Assembly: GCA_016287755.1 (NCBI GenBank)
Contig: JAEEWT010000008.1
Coordinates: 62,001-126,000 of the forward strand
Source of the DNA: Prevotella sp.
GTDB taxonomy: Bacteria; Bacteroidota; Bacteroidia; Bacteroidales; Bacteroidaceae
Reading direction: 5' to 3'
Length of the DNA: 64,000 bases
Shown here: one piece after another, positions 7,442 through 15,230 of the stretch
How the letters are laid out: each line of letters begins with the position of its first letter
How positions within the stretch are numbered: the stretch's first letter is position 1
Position numbers and translations under genes: made by a program
The notes under the pieces: model-generated
Database searches by the model: none
What the model was told of the DNA's origin: nothing
Seen by the model: the letters and a program-made list of their open reading frames with translations, nothing else

Positions 7442-7473
7442 AAAGTTCAATGCTCAAAGTTCAAAGTTCAAAG
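7442..7473 (+). repeat. Right heptad array of the four-helix element
   Basis: AAAGTTC, AATGCTC, AAAGTTC, AAAGTTC and AAAG run directly into the amylase ATG at 7474. It is preceded by ATCAT, the inverse of the ATGAT at the left end. Confidence 0.85.
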
Positions 7474-9207
7474 ATGATCGTGTACCAAGTCTTTACGCGT
7501 CTTTTTAGCAATCGTAACACGGCGCGAATCGAGAATGGTTCGCTGACCGAAAACGGATGCGGAAAGATGAACGATTTCACGCCCACTGTCCTGAAGAATA
7601 TCAGGGCGATGGGCGTGAGCCATATCTGGTTCACCGGTGTGATTCGTCATGCAACGCAGACCGACTACTCGGCTTACGGCATTCCTACACAACACCCTGA
7701 GGTGGTGAAGGGTAGGGCAGGGTCGCCATACGCCATAGCTGATTACTATGACATAGACCCTGATCTGGCCGAGGATGTTCCTAACCGCATGAAGGAGTTC
7801 GAGGCGCTGGTGGAACGGGTTCACCAGGCGGGCATGAAGGTGATTATCGACTTCGTACCGAACCATGTGGCGCGCGAATACAAGAGTATCTGCAAACCTG
7901 AGGGGGTGAAGGATCTGGGCGAGGAGGATGATACCTCCATGCACTTCTCCACCAAGAATAACTTTTACTACTGCTGGGGGCAATCATTGGATCTCTCTAA
8001 CATTGAACATGGAACTTTGAACTTTGAACTTTATGATATGCAATCTGAAAATGAAACTGTTTCAGAAGAAAAATCTAATCATAAAGTTCAAAGTTCAAAG
8101 TTCAAAGTTCAAAGATATTCGGAGAATCCCGCACGGGCAACAGGTAACGACCAGTTCTCTAACCAGCCTTCGGCCAACGATTGGTATGAGACGGTGAAGC
8201 TGAACTACGGCATTGACTACTGCGATGCGGGCGGACGTTCGGAGCACTTCAATCCTATTCCCAACACGTGGGGGAAGATGACGGACATCCTGCTCTTCTG
8301 GGCAGGGAAGGGGATTGACGGATTCCGCTGCGACATGGCGGAGATGGTGCCTGCAGCTTTCTGGACATGGGCCACCGACAAGGTGAAGTTCCAGTATCCT
8401 GACTGTCTTTTTATCGGTGAGGTGTATGATCCGAACCAGTACCGTAACTATATCGGTGCGGGGTTTGATTACCTGTATGATAAGGTGGGGATGTACGACT
8501 GTATCCGTGACGTGATTTGTGGAAGACGCAGTACGACAGATATTACCTCTCAGTGGCAGGCAACGGATGATATCCGCGATCATATGCTGTATTTCCTGGA
8601 GAACCACGATGAGCAGCGCATCGCCTCTGACTTTTTCGCGGGTAAAGCTGAGAAGGGGATTCCTGGTTTGATTGTCAGTGTGCTCTTGCAACAGAATCCG
8701 TTCATGCTTTATGCAGGACAGGAATATGGCGAGCGGGGCATGGATGAAGAGGGTTTCAGCGGTAAAGACGGACGGACCACGATCTTCGATTATTGGTGCG
8801 TGGATACGCTGACGAGGGCTGAGCAACGGAAGCTCACGAAGGAGGAGAAGGCATTGAAGGCCATGTATGACAAGGTGCTGAACATCGCACGCTCAGAGAA
8901 AAGCGTTGCCGAAGGTGCGTCGTTCGATCTGATGTATGTGAATCAGCAGTATCAACGCCAATATGCTTTTCTACGTAAGTCAGACACCGAGGTGTTACTG
9001 GTCGTGACTAACTTCGAGGAGCAGTCGGCTGACATGGATGTGACGATTCCTTCCCATGCCTTCGATTATCTGCAGATCAAGGAGAAGAACGCCATCGCTA
9101 CCGATCTGCTTTCGGGCAAGAAAAAGAGAATAGTGCTGAGACGTGATGAGGCGGTCAGTATGCAACTCCCACCGCTTGGAGCTGTCGTTCTGAAGTTCAA
9201 AGCATAA
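7474..9207 (+). CDS. Glycoside hydrolase family 13 (alpha-amylase type) with an in-frame insert
   Basis: 577 residues from ATG 7474; a frame from 7450 would begin inside heptad repeats. GH13 enzymes cleave or transfer alpha-glucosyl linkages on a TIM barrel. The four conserved regions are visible: DFVPNH, GFRCDMAEM with nucleophile Asp287, IGEVYD with acid Glu316, and ENHDEQR with Asp379. There is no signal peptide, so it is probably cytoplasmic and acts on stored or imported glucans. Residues about 177-214 are encoded by a 114-bp heptad-bounded insert between LDLSN and YSENPARATGND; the family normally runs straight through here. A hairpin at 9211-9235 ends the transcript. The frame is intact, so the insert is probably translated. 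Confidence 0.9.
   Translation: MIVYQVFTRLFSNRNTARIENGSLTENGCGKMNDFTPTVLKNIRAMGVSHIWFTGVIRHATQTDYSAYGIPTQHPEVVKGRAGSPYAIADYYDIDPDLAEDVPNRMKEFEALVERVHQAGMKVIIDFVPNHVAREYKSICKPEGVKDLGEEDDTSMHFSTKNNFYYCWGQSLDLSNIEHGTLNFELYDMQSENETVSEEKSNHKVQSSKFKVQRYSENPARATGNDQFSNQPSANDWYETVKLNYGIDYCDAGGRSEHFNPIPNTWGKMTDILLFWAGKGIDGFRCDMAEMVPAAFWTWATDKVKFQYPDCLFIGEVYDPNQYRNYIGAGFDYLYDKVGMYDCIRDVICGRRSTTDITSQWQATDDIRDHMLYFLENHDEQRIASDFFAGKAEKGIPGLIVSVLLQQNPFMLYAGQEYGERGMDEEGFSGKDGRTTIFDYWCVDTLTRAEQRKLTKEEKALKAMYDKVLNIARSEKSVAEGASFDLMYVNQQYQRQYAFLRKSDTEVLLVVTNFEEQSADMDVTIPSHAFDYLQIKEKNAIATDLLSGKKKRIVLRRDEAVSMQLPPLGAVVLKFKA
8002..8115 (+). mobile_element. 114-bp mini-element inserted in frame in the GH13 gene
   Basis: Left side: GAACATG and three GAACTTT heptads then ATGAT (8005-8037). 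Right side: ATCAT then four AAAGTTC heptads and AAAG (8078-8114). The arms can pair over more than 30 bp. The inner 40 bp hold CTGAAA/TTTCAG. Ends match the 6943-7473 element, but the gene and core are missing. The length is a multiple of three and there is no in-frame stop. Confidence 0.7.
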
Positions 9208-9210
9208 GAA

Positions 9211-9235
9211 AAGGGCGATCGTTGTGATCGCCCTT
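9211..9235 (+). terminator. Hairpin between GH13 and the GIN lipoprotein gene
   Basis: AAGGGCGATC and GATCGCCCTT form a perfect 10-bp stem around GTTGT, followed by GTTGTTTG. It lies just after the amylase stop and 18 bp before the end of the convergent gene, so it can serve both. Confidence 0.7.
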
Positions 9236-9252
9236 GTTGTTTGATGATTGTT

Positions 9253-9927
9253 TTATATCTCGGAGATGCTTCCGATTCCACTTCGACTTGTTTCCTTCTG
9301 TTTGGGATGACCGCCGTATTTCAGTGATCCTACACCTGATACACTGCCGTCAATCTCTTCTGATGCGTAGCATTCAATGCTGCCAACACCTGATATATCT
9401 GCTTTTACTTTCAATGCTTTCAGCTGACCGGCGTGAATGCTTCCCACACCGCTGCAGATCAGTTCGGCCTCGTCGGCTATTCCACCAATCTTGATGTCGC
9501 CAACGCCACTGTTGTCGATCCTTATGATGTCAGTATCCAGTTTGTCCATCCTTATCGTTGCAGCACCGTCGTTTTCTAACTTGATGAGGTCGGTGGTATA
9601 TATCTTGATCTTTACGTGCTTGCTATGGATGTTTACACTCTTCTTGACATAGTCGACATCCAGTTTCTTACCGTTGCTCGTAAATTGATACAAATCGATG
9701 TAGTTTTCGGGTGCGGTCAGCTCAACCACGCCGTCTTTAGTATCGCTTTGTATCAGTTCCACAGCACCTACACAGCTCAGTTCCACCTCTTCAAACGGAG
9801 TAAGATGATACTCCTTGGTAACGATGTTTTTACTGGCTTTAATTGTTTTAGAGTCCCAGTTGCTAAAACTCATTCGACATGCTGTCAGTGCGAACACGCA
9901 AGTCATCAAAACCAAACCCTTTTTCAT
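9253..9927 (-). CDS. GIN-domain (DUF2807) lipoprotein
   Basis: 224 residues. The signal peptide ends in the lipobox LTAC, giving a lipidated Cys at residue 17. The mature protein is a head-GIN/DUF2807 beta-solenoid-like domain: FEEVELSCVGAVELIQ at its start and repeated short units such as IDNSGVGDIKIGG, CSGVGSIHAG and ISGVGSIECYAS, each ending a rung with SGVGS. Such proteins are common, abundant envelope proteins in Bacteroidetes with unknown function. It is convergent with the GH13 gene and divergent from the AlaX-like gene. Confidence 0.85.
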   Translation of the reverse strand: MKKGLVLMTCVFALTACRMSFSNWDSKTIKASKNIVTKEYHLTPFEEVELSCVGAVELIQSDTKDGVVELTAPENYIDLYQFTSNGKKLDVDYVKKSVNIHSKHVKIKIYTTDLIKLENDGAATIRMDKLDTDIIRIDNSGVGDIKIGGIADEAELICSGVGSIHAGQLKALKVKADISGVGSIECYASEEIDGSVSGVGSLKYGGHPKQKETSRSGIGSISEI

Positions 9928-9990
9928 ATTCTTTTCTTATTGTTATTGTTTACTGTTTGACGGACATAGATGACGAAAAGTTGCAAAATA

Positions 9991-10022
9991 CTTGTTTTAT
10001 TTGGATTATATTTGTATTTTTG
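9991..10022 (+). promoter_or_regulatory. Promoter of the AlaX-like gene
   Basis: CTTG (9991-9994), a 20-nt spacer and TATTTTTG (10015-10022); another possible -7 box TATATTTG overlaps at 10007-10014. These boxes lie inside the longest open frame and decide for ATG 10042 as the start. Confidence 0.55.
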
Positions 10023-10041
10023 TGCCCATATTTCAAAAACC

Positions 10042-10545
10042 ATGGAAGATTATCTGTTAAACGACCATAACAAAGAGGAGTTTCCTCCCGCACATACGGC
10101 TGAGCATTTGCTCAACCAGCTGATGGTGAGAATGTTTGGTTGTGAACGTTCAAGAAATGCTCATATAGAGCGGAAGAAGAGTAAGATCAGTTATATTCTT
10201 GACCGTAAGCCCGATAGGAAGGTAGAGCGGGAGATTGAACGACAGATGAATGAGCTGATTGAGGAGGATCTGCCCGTGACGTTCCAGTTTGTGACGCGTG
10301 CCGAACTGGACGGCATCATCATGGATGCTGAGGAGGGAACGCCTGATGCACTGCTGTCGTTGGAGCGTCTGCCAGAGAATGCCAGTGAGACCATCCGACT
10401 GGTGCGCATCGGTGATTACGATGTGTGTCCGTGTATCGGTAAACACGTGCGTTCCACCTCACAGATAGGACGCTTCGAGATGCTCGGCACCAATTGGGAC
10501 GAGTCAACGCGCAGCTTCCGTATTCGTTATAAGATTGTACAATAA
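10042..10545 (+). CDS. AlaX-like tRNA-editing domain protein
   Basis: 167 residues from ATG 10042; the frame open from 9970 runs through the promoter. Zinc-binding motifs of the AlaRS/ThrRS editing domain are both present: HTAEH (His18 and His22) and CIGKHVRST (Cys131 and His135). Free-standing AlaX proteins hydrolyse mischarged Ser- or Gly-tRNA(Ala) in trans. The C-terminal oligomerisation and aminoacylation parts of AlaRS are absent, as expected for AlaX. The gene is alone, with its own promoter and a hairpin at its end, and is convergent with the ABC exporter genes. The exact substrate tRNA cannot be told from the sequence. Confidence 0.8.
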   Translation: MEDYLLNDHNKEEFPPAHTAEHLLNQLMVRMFGCERSRNAHIERKKSKISYILDRKPDRKVEREIERQMNELIEEDLPVTFQFVTRAELDGIIMDAEEGTPDALLSLERLPENASETIRLVRIGDYDVCPCIGKHVRSTSQIGRFEMLGTNWDESTRSFRIRYKIVQ

Positions 10546-10550
10546 GCATG

Positions 10551-10584
10551 GCATAGTCTGTGGTGATTGACCGTCAGACTATGC
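10551..10584 (+). terminator. Hairpin between AlaX-like and ABC genes
   Basis: GCATAGTCTG and CAGACTATGC pair perfectly over 10 bp with a 14-nt loop. It overlaps the stop codon of the convergent ABC gene (10579-10581). There is no strong U-run. Confidence 0.5.
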
Positions 10585-12591
10585 TGTGATTTGATTTCCT
10601 GTATAGAGCTGGTAGTACTTGCCCTTCATGGCAAGGAGCTGGGTGTGGTTGCCACGCTCAATGATACGACCGTGGTCCATCACCATGATCCAATCGGCAT
10701 TGCGGATAGTACTGAGACGGTGGGCAATGACGAAGGTGGTGCGACCTTGCATGAGCGAGTCCATACCTTGCTGCACGAGCTGTTCGGTACGGGTATCGAT
10801 GCTACTGGTGGCCTCGTCGAGAATCAGGGCTGGCGGATTGGCCACGGCGGCGCGGGCAATGGCAATGAGCTGGCGCTCACCTTGGGAGAGGTTCCCGCCA
10901 TCGCCAGTGAGCATGGTTTGGTAACCTTCTGACAAACGACTGATGAAATCGTCGGCGTGGACCAGCTTGGCGGCAGCAATACACTCCTCGTCGGTGGCTT
11001 CCAACCTACCGTAGCGGATATTCTCCATGACCGTTCCTGTGAAGAGGTGCGTTTCCTGAAGTACCATACCCAAGGAGCGTCGCAGCTCCTGGCGACGGAT
11101 ACTGCTGATATTGATACCGTCGTACAGGATGCGACCGTCCTGAATATCATAGAAGCGGTTGATGAGGTTGGTGATGGTGGTCTTACCGGCACCTGTTCCA
11201 CCCACCAGCGCAATCTTCTGTCCGGCATCAGTGTCCATCTCAATGTCGAACAACACCTGTCGTCCAAGACCTTCCTTGCCGTCTTCCTGAATAATGGGGT
11301 AGCTGAAATCCACCCCGAAGAAATCCACTTCGCCACGCTGCCGAACCAGTCCGTCGGTGGTCTTCCACGCCCAGATACCCGTAGAATCCTTGGTCTCAGT
11401 GAGCGTACCGTCGGTCTGCTCCCTGACATTCACCAGGGTGACATCAGCCTGCTCTTCCTTCTCGGGTTCCGCATCGAGCACATCGAACACACGCATAGCT
11501 CCAGCCACGGCGTTAATGATGCTGTTGATCTGATTAGACACCTCGGAGATAGGACGGGTGAAGTTCTTGATAAGGGTGAGGAAGCTGACGAGGGTTCCCA
11601 CGGTGAGGGCCGAAGTGAAGGGCAATACCTCGCCCACAAGGGGTGTCATGGGGGTGGCCAGCGGTGTGGCGTTGACCGTATAGCGTAGGGCGAGCATGGC
11701 GCCGAAGATGGCGGTCATCACATAGATGAGGTTCGACAGGTTACCGTTTACGGGCATCACGATATTGGCCACGCGGTTGGCGTTGTAGGTGCTCGACCGC
11801 AGGTTCTCGTTCAGTTGCTGAAACTGGTCGACAGCCTCGTCCTCATGACAGAAGATCTTCACTACCTTCTGACCGGTGAGCATCTCTTCCACAAAGCCGT
11901 TCATGTTTCCCAGGTTGGTCTGCTGCGCATAGAAGAACTTCGACGACCGACTGCCCAGCTTGCGCGTGGTGTAGATCATCACCATCGACATGAGAAAGGT
12001 GAGGATGGTGAGCGGCAGACTCAACACGATCATACTGGTAAGGGTGAGGATGATGGTGACGAGCGAGGAGAAGAGGTTCGGCATGGAGCTGATCATCTGG
12101 CGCAGCGTGTCGATATCGTTGGTATATACCGACATGGTGTTACCGTGGGCATGGGTGTCGAAATACTTGATGGGCAGCTGCTGCATATGACTGAACACAT
12201 CGATGCGCAGGCGCTTCAGGGTGCCCTGACTCACGTTGATCATCAGCCTACTGTGGATATAGGAACACAAGGCGCCCACCATGAGCACGGCCGCGAGTTT
12301 CATCAGCGCGTGTGCCAGCGGGGTGAAATCGGGATGCTCCATCTGTGTGAGGGGCAGGATATAATCGTCGATGAGTGTTCGGGTGAAGAGGGTAGAGGTG
12401 AGGGTGGTGACCGAGGTGATGAGGATACATACCAGTACGGCCAGCAGCGACCATTTGTAGTTCACTGCTACATAGCGGATGAGTCGTCTGATGAGCTTCA
12501 TTCCGCCTTTGGGCATCTTGGCGATTCCCATGTTCCTTCCTCCGTGCCCGCCTCTTCCGCCGGGTCCCATTCCTATTCTTGGTTGTGCCAT
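10579..12591 (-). CDS. ABC exporter subunit, catalytic-site half (heterodimer)
   Basis: 670 residues. A glycine-rich N-terminal stretch (GPGGRGGHGGRN) leads into six membrane segments and then a nucleotide-binding domain with Walker A GGTGAGKTT, signature LSQGERQ and Walker B LILDEATSSID. The catalytic Glu is present, but the signature departs from LSGGQ. Its partner, the next gene upstream at 12633-14369, has the opposite pattern. This is the arrangement of heterodimeric type IV exporters such as TM287/288 and BmrCD, in which one ATP site is active and one is degenerate. Substrate unknown; drugs or lipids are usual. The two genes are separated only by heptad repeats and read in the order 12633 gene then this gene. 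Confidence 0.9.
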   Translation of the reverse strand: MAQPRIGMGPGGRGGHGGRNMGIAKMPKGGMKLIRRLIRYVAVNYKWSLLAVLVCILITSVTTLTSTLFTRTLIDDYILPLTQMEHPDFTPLAHALMKLAAVLMVGALCSYIHSRLMINVSQGTLKRLRIDVFSHMQQLPIKYFDTHAHGNTMSVYTNDIDTLRQMISSMPNLFSSLVTIILTLTSMIVLSLPLTILTFLMSMVMIYTTRKLGSRSSKFFYAQQTNLGNMNGFVEEMLTGQKVVKIFCHEDEAVDQFQQLNENLRSSTYNANRVANIVMPVNGNLSNLIYVMTAIFGAMLALRYTVNATPLATPMTPLVGEVLPFTSALTVGTLVSFLTLIKNFTRPISEVSNQINSIINAVAGAMRVFDVLDAEPEKEEQADVTLVNVREQTDGTLTETKDSTGIWAWKTTDGLVRQRGEVDFFGVDFSYPIIQEDGKEGLGRQVLFDIEMDTDAGQKIALVGGTGAGKTTITNLINRFYDIQDGRILYDGINISSIRRQELRRSLGMVLQETHLFTGTVMENIRYGRLEATDEECIAAAKLVHADDFISRLSEGYQTMLTGDGGNLSQGERQLIAIARAAVANPPALILDEATSSIDTRTEQLVQQGMDSLMQGRTTFVIAHRLSTIRNADWIMVMDHGRIIERGNHTQLLAMKGKYYQLYTGNQITA

Positions 12592-12594
12592 ATC

Positions 12595-12643
12595 TTATCA
12601 ACTATCAACTATGAACTATGAACTATCAACTCTCAACTATCAA
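12595..12643 (-). repeat. Heptad array between the two ABC genes
   Basis: Seven units of the TATCAAC type run at exact period 7: TTATCAA, CTATCAA, CTATGAA twice, CTATCAA, CTCTCAA and CTATCAA. The stop codon of the upstream gene (12633-12635) and its last three residues are inside the array. Confidence 0.85.
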
Positions 12644-14369
12644 AGTCGCCCTTGTCCTTGGTCTGTATCTGATAGATCTCCTGATAGAGTGCATTGTTCT
12701 TCAGGAGGTTCTCGTGCGTATCGAAGCCCGTAACCTGTCCGCTCTGCATCACGATGATACGGTCGGCATACATCACGCTCTGGATGCGCTGGGCAATGAT
12801 GAGCTTGGTTACCTCGGGCAGCTGCTCGCGGAACGCTCTCTGAATACGTGCGTCGGTTTCCGTGTCGCAGGCACTGGTGGAGTCGTCGAGGATCAGGATC
12901 TTGGGTTTCTTCAGCAGGGCACGGGCAATGCAGAGACGCTGCTTCTGTCCACCCGACACATTACTGCCGTTCTGTTCCAGATAGGTGTTGTAGCCATCGG
13001 TCATCTGCTCGATGAACTCATCGGCACAGGCCAACCGGCACACTTCCTTACATTCCTCCAACGTGGCATCTTCCTTTCCCCAGCGCAGGTTATCTAGGAT
13101 GGAGCCTGAGAAGAGGACATTGTTCTGCAGTACCATCGATACCTCGTTGCGCAGGGCGGTGAGGTCGTACCGTCTGACATCCACGCCGCCCACCTTCACC
13201 GTGCCTTCGGTGGTGTCGTAGAGACGACTCACCAGGGTGGCTAAGGATGACTTACCGCAACCTGTTCCACCAATTACGCCGATGGTCTCGCCACTGTTGA
13301 TATGTAGATTGATGTCGCGGATGGCGTAAGGCGGTGCAGAGCCGTAGCTGAAACTCACATGGTCGAAGTCGATACTGCCGTCGGTCACAGTCATCACCGC
13401 ATCTTTCTCGGGATTGGTGATGTCGGCCTTCTCGTCAATCACCTCAATCACGCGCTTGGCGCTGGCCGCACTCATGGTGAGGTTCACGAAGATCATCGAC
13501 AGCATCATCAGCGAGGAGAGGATGGTCATGACGTAGGTGAACAGGGAAGTGAGCTGACCCGTGGTGAGGTCGCCAACGACAATGAACTGGGCTCCGAACC
13601 ACGACAGGGAGATGATGCAGCCATAGACCACCAGCATCATGATGGGGTGGTTGAGGGCCTGCAGACTCTCGGTCTTGACAAACAACTTATACAGGGCTTC
13701 CGCCGCCTTACCGAACTTCTTCTTCTCGAAGTCCTCCCTGACAAATGCCTTCACCACGCGGATGGCGGCGATATTCTCCTGCACGGAGCTGTTCAGGTCG
13801 TCGTAGCGCTGGAACACCTGTGCGAAGAGCTTCACCGTGCGTGAGATGATCAGGTACAGGGCCGTACCTAAAATGAGCAGGGCCACCACGAAGATCATAC
13901 TCATCTTCAGGTTGATGAACACGCACATGAAGACACTGAACACCAGGTTCAGCGGGGCACGTACAGAGATGCGCATCAGCATCTGGAAGGCCTGCTGCAG
14001 ACTCTGCACGTCGGTGGTCATACGGGTGATGAGTCCGCCGCTGGAGTACTTGTCGATGTTCGAGAACGAGAATGTCTGGATGTTCCTGAACATCGCACTG
14101 CGCAGGTTGGAGGCGAAGCCGGAGGAGGCATAGGCAGAGAACCTGCCCGCTAAGATACCGAACAGCATACTGAAGAAGGCCATGACCAGCATCAGTCCGC
14201 CATACAGATATACTTGCTTGAGATCGCCGGCCATGATACCACGGTCGATAATCCACGAGGTTACATACGGTATCAGCACACCCATCACCACCTCGAGGGC
14301 GGTAAACAATGGGGTGAGAAAGGCGGCAGTACGGAACTGCCTCACCTGTTGTATCAGTTTCTTAATCAA
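12633..14369 (-). CDS. ABC exporter subunit, degenerate-site half (heterodimer)
   Basis: 578 residues with the six-helix membrane domain and an ATPase domain: Walker A GGTGCGKSS, signature VSGGQKQ and Walker B LILDDSTSACD, where Asp replaces the catalytic Glu. The intact signature here would complete the active site formed with the Walker motifs of the 10579-12591 protein, as in TM287. It is first in the two-gene operon. The last codons and the stop come from the heptad array. The 174-bp gap upstream to the response regulator is divergent and holds promoters for both directions; only the response-regulator one is clear. Confidence 0.9.
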   Translation of the reverse strand: MIKKLIQQVRQFRTAAFLTPLFTALEVVMGVLIPYVTSWIIDRGIMAGDLKQVYLYGGLMLVMAFFSMLFGILAGRFSAYASSGFASNLRSAMFRNIQTFSFSNIDKYSSGGLITRMTTDVQSLQQAFQMLMRISVRAPLNLVFSVFMCVFINLKMSMIFVVALLILGTALYLIISRTVKLFAQVFQRYDDLNSSVQENIAAIRVVKAFVREDFEKKKFGKAAEALYKLFVKTESLQALNHPIMMLVVYGCIISLSWFGAQFIVVGDLTTGQLTSLFTYVMTILSSLMMLSMIFVNLTMSAASAKRVIEVIDEKADITNPEKDAVMTVTDGSIDFDHVSFSYGSAPPYAIRDINLHINSGETIGVIGGTGCGKSSLATLVSRLYDTTEGTVKVGGVDVRRYDLTALRNEVSMVLQNNVLFSGSILDNLRWGKEDATLEECKEVCRLACADEFIEQMTDGYNTYLEQNGSNVSGGQKQRLCIARALLKKPKILILDDSTSACDTETDARIQRAFREQLPEVTKLIIAQRIQSVMYADRIIVMQSGQVTGFDTHENLLKNNALYQEIYQIQTKDKGDFDS

Positions 14370-14493
14370 TGTAGTCTATTCTTTTAGTCTTCCGACTACA
14401 AAAGTACACAAAATGTTTGACATTGTTCTTTTCTTGAACGTTTTTTATGAAAAATGTTGGACAATTGTCATAACATTGTAATATACATTCTTC

Positions 14494-14522
14494 TTGGTTT
14501 TCGGAAATAATCAGTAACTTTG
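14494..14522 (+). promoter_or_regulatory. Promoter of the two-component operon
   Basis: TTG (14494-14496) and TAACTTTG (14515-14522) are 18 nt apart, slightly short of the usual spacing. ATG 14544 follows 21 nt after the -7 box. Confidence 0.45.
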
Positions 14523-14543
14523 TCGTCTAAATGCTTGTGACTT

Positions 14544-15230
14544 ATGAAAATACTTGTTGTAGATGACGAGTTCGACATTTGTGAGATACTTCAATACAAT
14601 CTCGAGACGGAAGGCTTTGAAGTTGCGACAGCCTATTCGGCTGAGGAAGCACTTGGACTGCCGCTGCACGACTTTTCGCTGATACTATTGGATGTGATGA
14701 TGGGTGAGATGTCTGGCTTCCAGATGGCGCGAAAGTTGAAGAATGATCCTGCCACGGCACATATCTCCATTATCTTTATCACAGCACTCGACGGAGAGGA
14801 TAATCTGGTGAAAGGTCTGAACATCGGGGCTGATGACTATATATCCAAACCACTGAGTATGAAAGAGGTAAAGGCAAGAGTTAGAGCAGTACTCAGACGG
14901 TCGGCACCTGCGCAGCAAACAGTGCTAACCCACGATAACAGTAAGGTGGTTTATGAAGGAATCACGCTCGACTTGAATGCGAAGACTGCGACCTGCGATG
15001 GTGATGAGCTGGTGTTTACCAAGCTGGAGTTTGAACTGCTGTCGTTTTTCCTGCAGCATCCTAACAAGGTGTTTTCGCGTGAGGACTTGCTGAAGTATTG
15101 TTGGCCGCAGGATGTGATGGTGCTCGACCGTACGGTGGATGTGAACATTACCCGACTGCGAAAGAAGATCGGTCGTTATGGCAAACAGATAAAAACACGT
15201 GTAGGTTATGGCTACTGCTTTGAAAAGTAA
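14544..15230 (+). CDS. OmpR/PhoB-family response regulator
   Basis: 228 residues. The receiver domain has the acidic pair in VVDDEF, the phosphoacceptor Asp50 in LILLDVMM and the Lys in ISKPLS. The C-terminal winged helix (YEGITLDLNAKTATCD through VDVNITRLRKKIG) is of the OmpR type. Its stop is overlapped by the histidine kinase start by 23 bp, so the pair is translationally linked. The next gene beyond the kinase is a convergent Na/Pi cotransporter whose upstream region carries five 11-bp-phased TGTAAC-like repeats, the kind of site PhoB binds; this pair may therefore be PhoBR-like. That is inference from position and site pattern, not from the protein alone. Confidence 0.9.
   Translation: MKILVVDDEFDICEILQYNLETEGFEVATAYSAEEALGLPLHDFSLILLDVMMGEMSGFQMARKLKNDPATAHISIIFITALDGEDNLVKGLNIGADDYISKPLSMKEVKARVRAVLRRSAPAQQTVLTHDNSKVVYEGITLDLNAKTATCDGDELVFTKLEFELLSFFLQHPNKVFSREDLLKYCWPQDVMVLDRTVDVNITRLRKKIGRYGKQIKTRVGYGYCFEK

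Larger units (their letters stand above)
6943..7473 (+). mobile_element. Heptad-bounded element carrying a four-helix-bundle gene
   Basis: A 531-bp segment runs from the base after the fabD stop to the base before the amylase ATG. The left end has GAACTTT-type heptads and GAACTTTATGAT; the right end has the inverse, ATCATAAAGTTC then AAAGTTC heptads. Inside are structured core B, a second short heptad run and the four-helix-bundle gene. The same ends bound a 114-bp insert at 8002-8115. The layout resembles the intervening sequences that carry S23-type four-helix proteins, but it is not in an rRNA gene. Mobility is inference; no transposase is present. Confidence 0.55.

Noticed and set aside
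6943..7473. Insertion sequence with transposase
   Set aside because: The only gene is a four-helix-bundle protein; no DDE, HUH or serine recombinase motif is present and no target duplication is visible.
8095..8826. Antisense frame over the amylase gene
   Set aside because: The plus strand carries all four GH13 regions; the antisense frame has no family signal.
11815..12621. 268-codon plus-strand frame over the ABC exporter gene
   Set aside because: It is an antisense shadow of a gene with intact membrane and ATPase motifs; its His/Gly/Glu-rich product has no domain.
12595..12643. Heptad arrays considered as CRISPR or microsatellite noise
   Set aside because: Period 7 is too short for CRISPR, and the arrays are consistently at gene junctions with stop codons inside, so chance slippage alone does not explain their placing.
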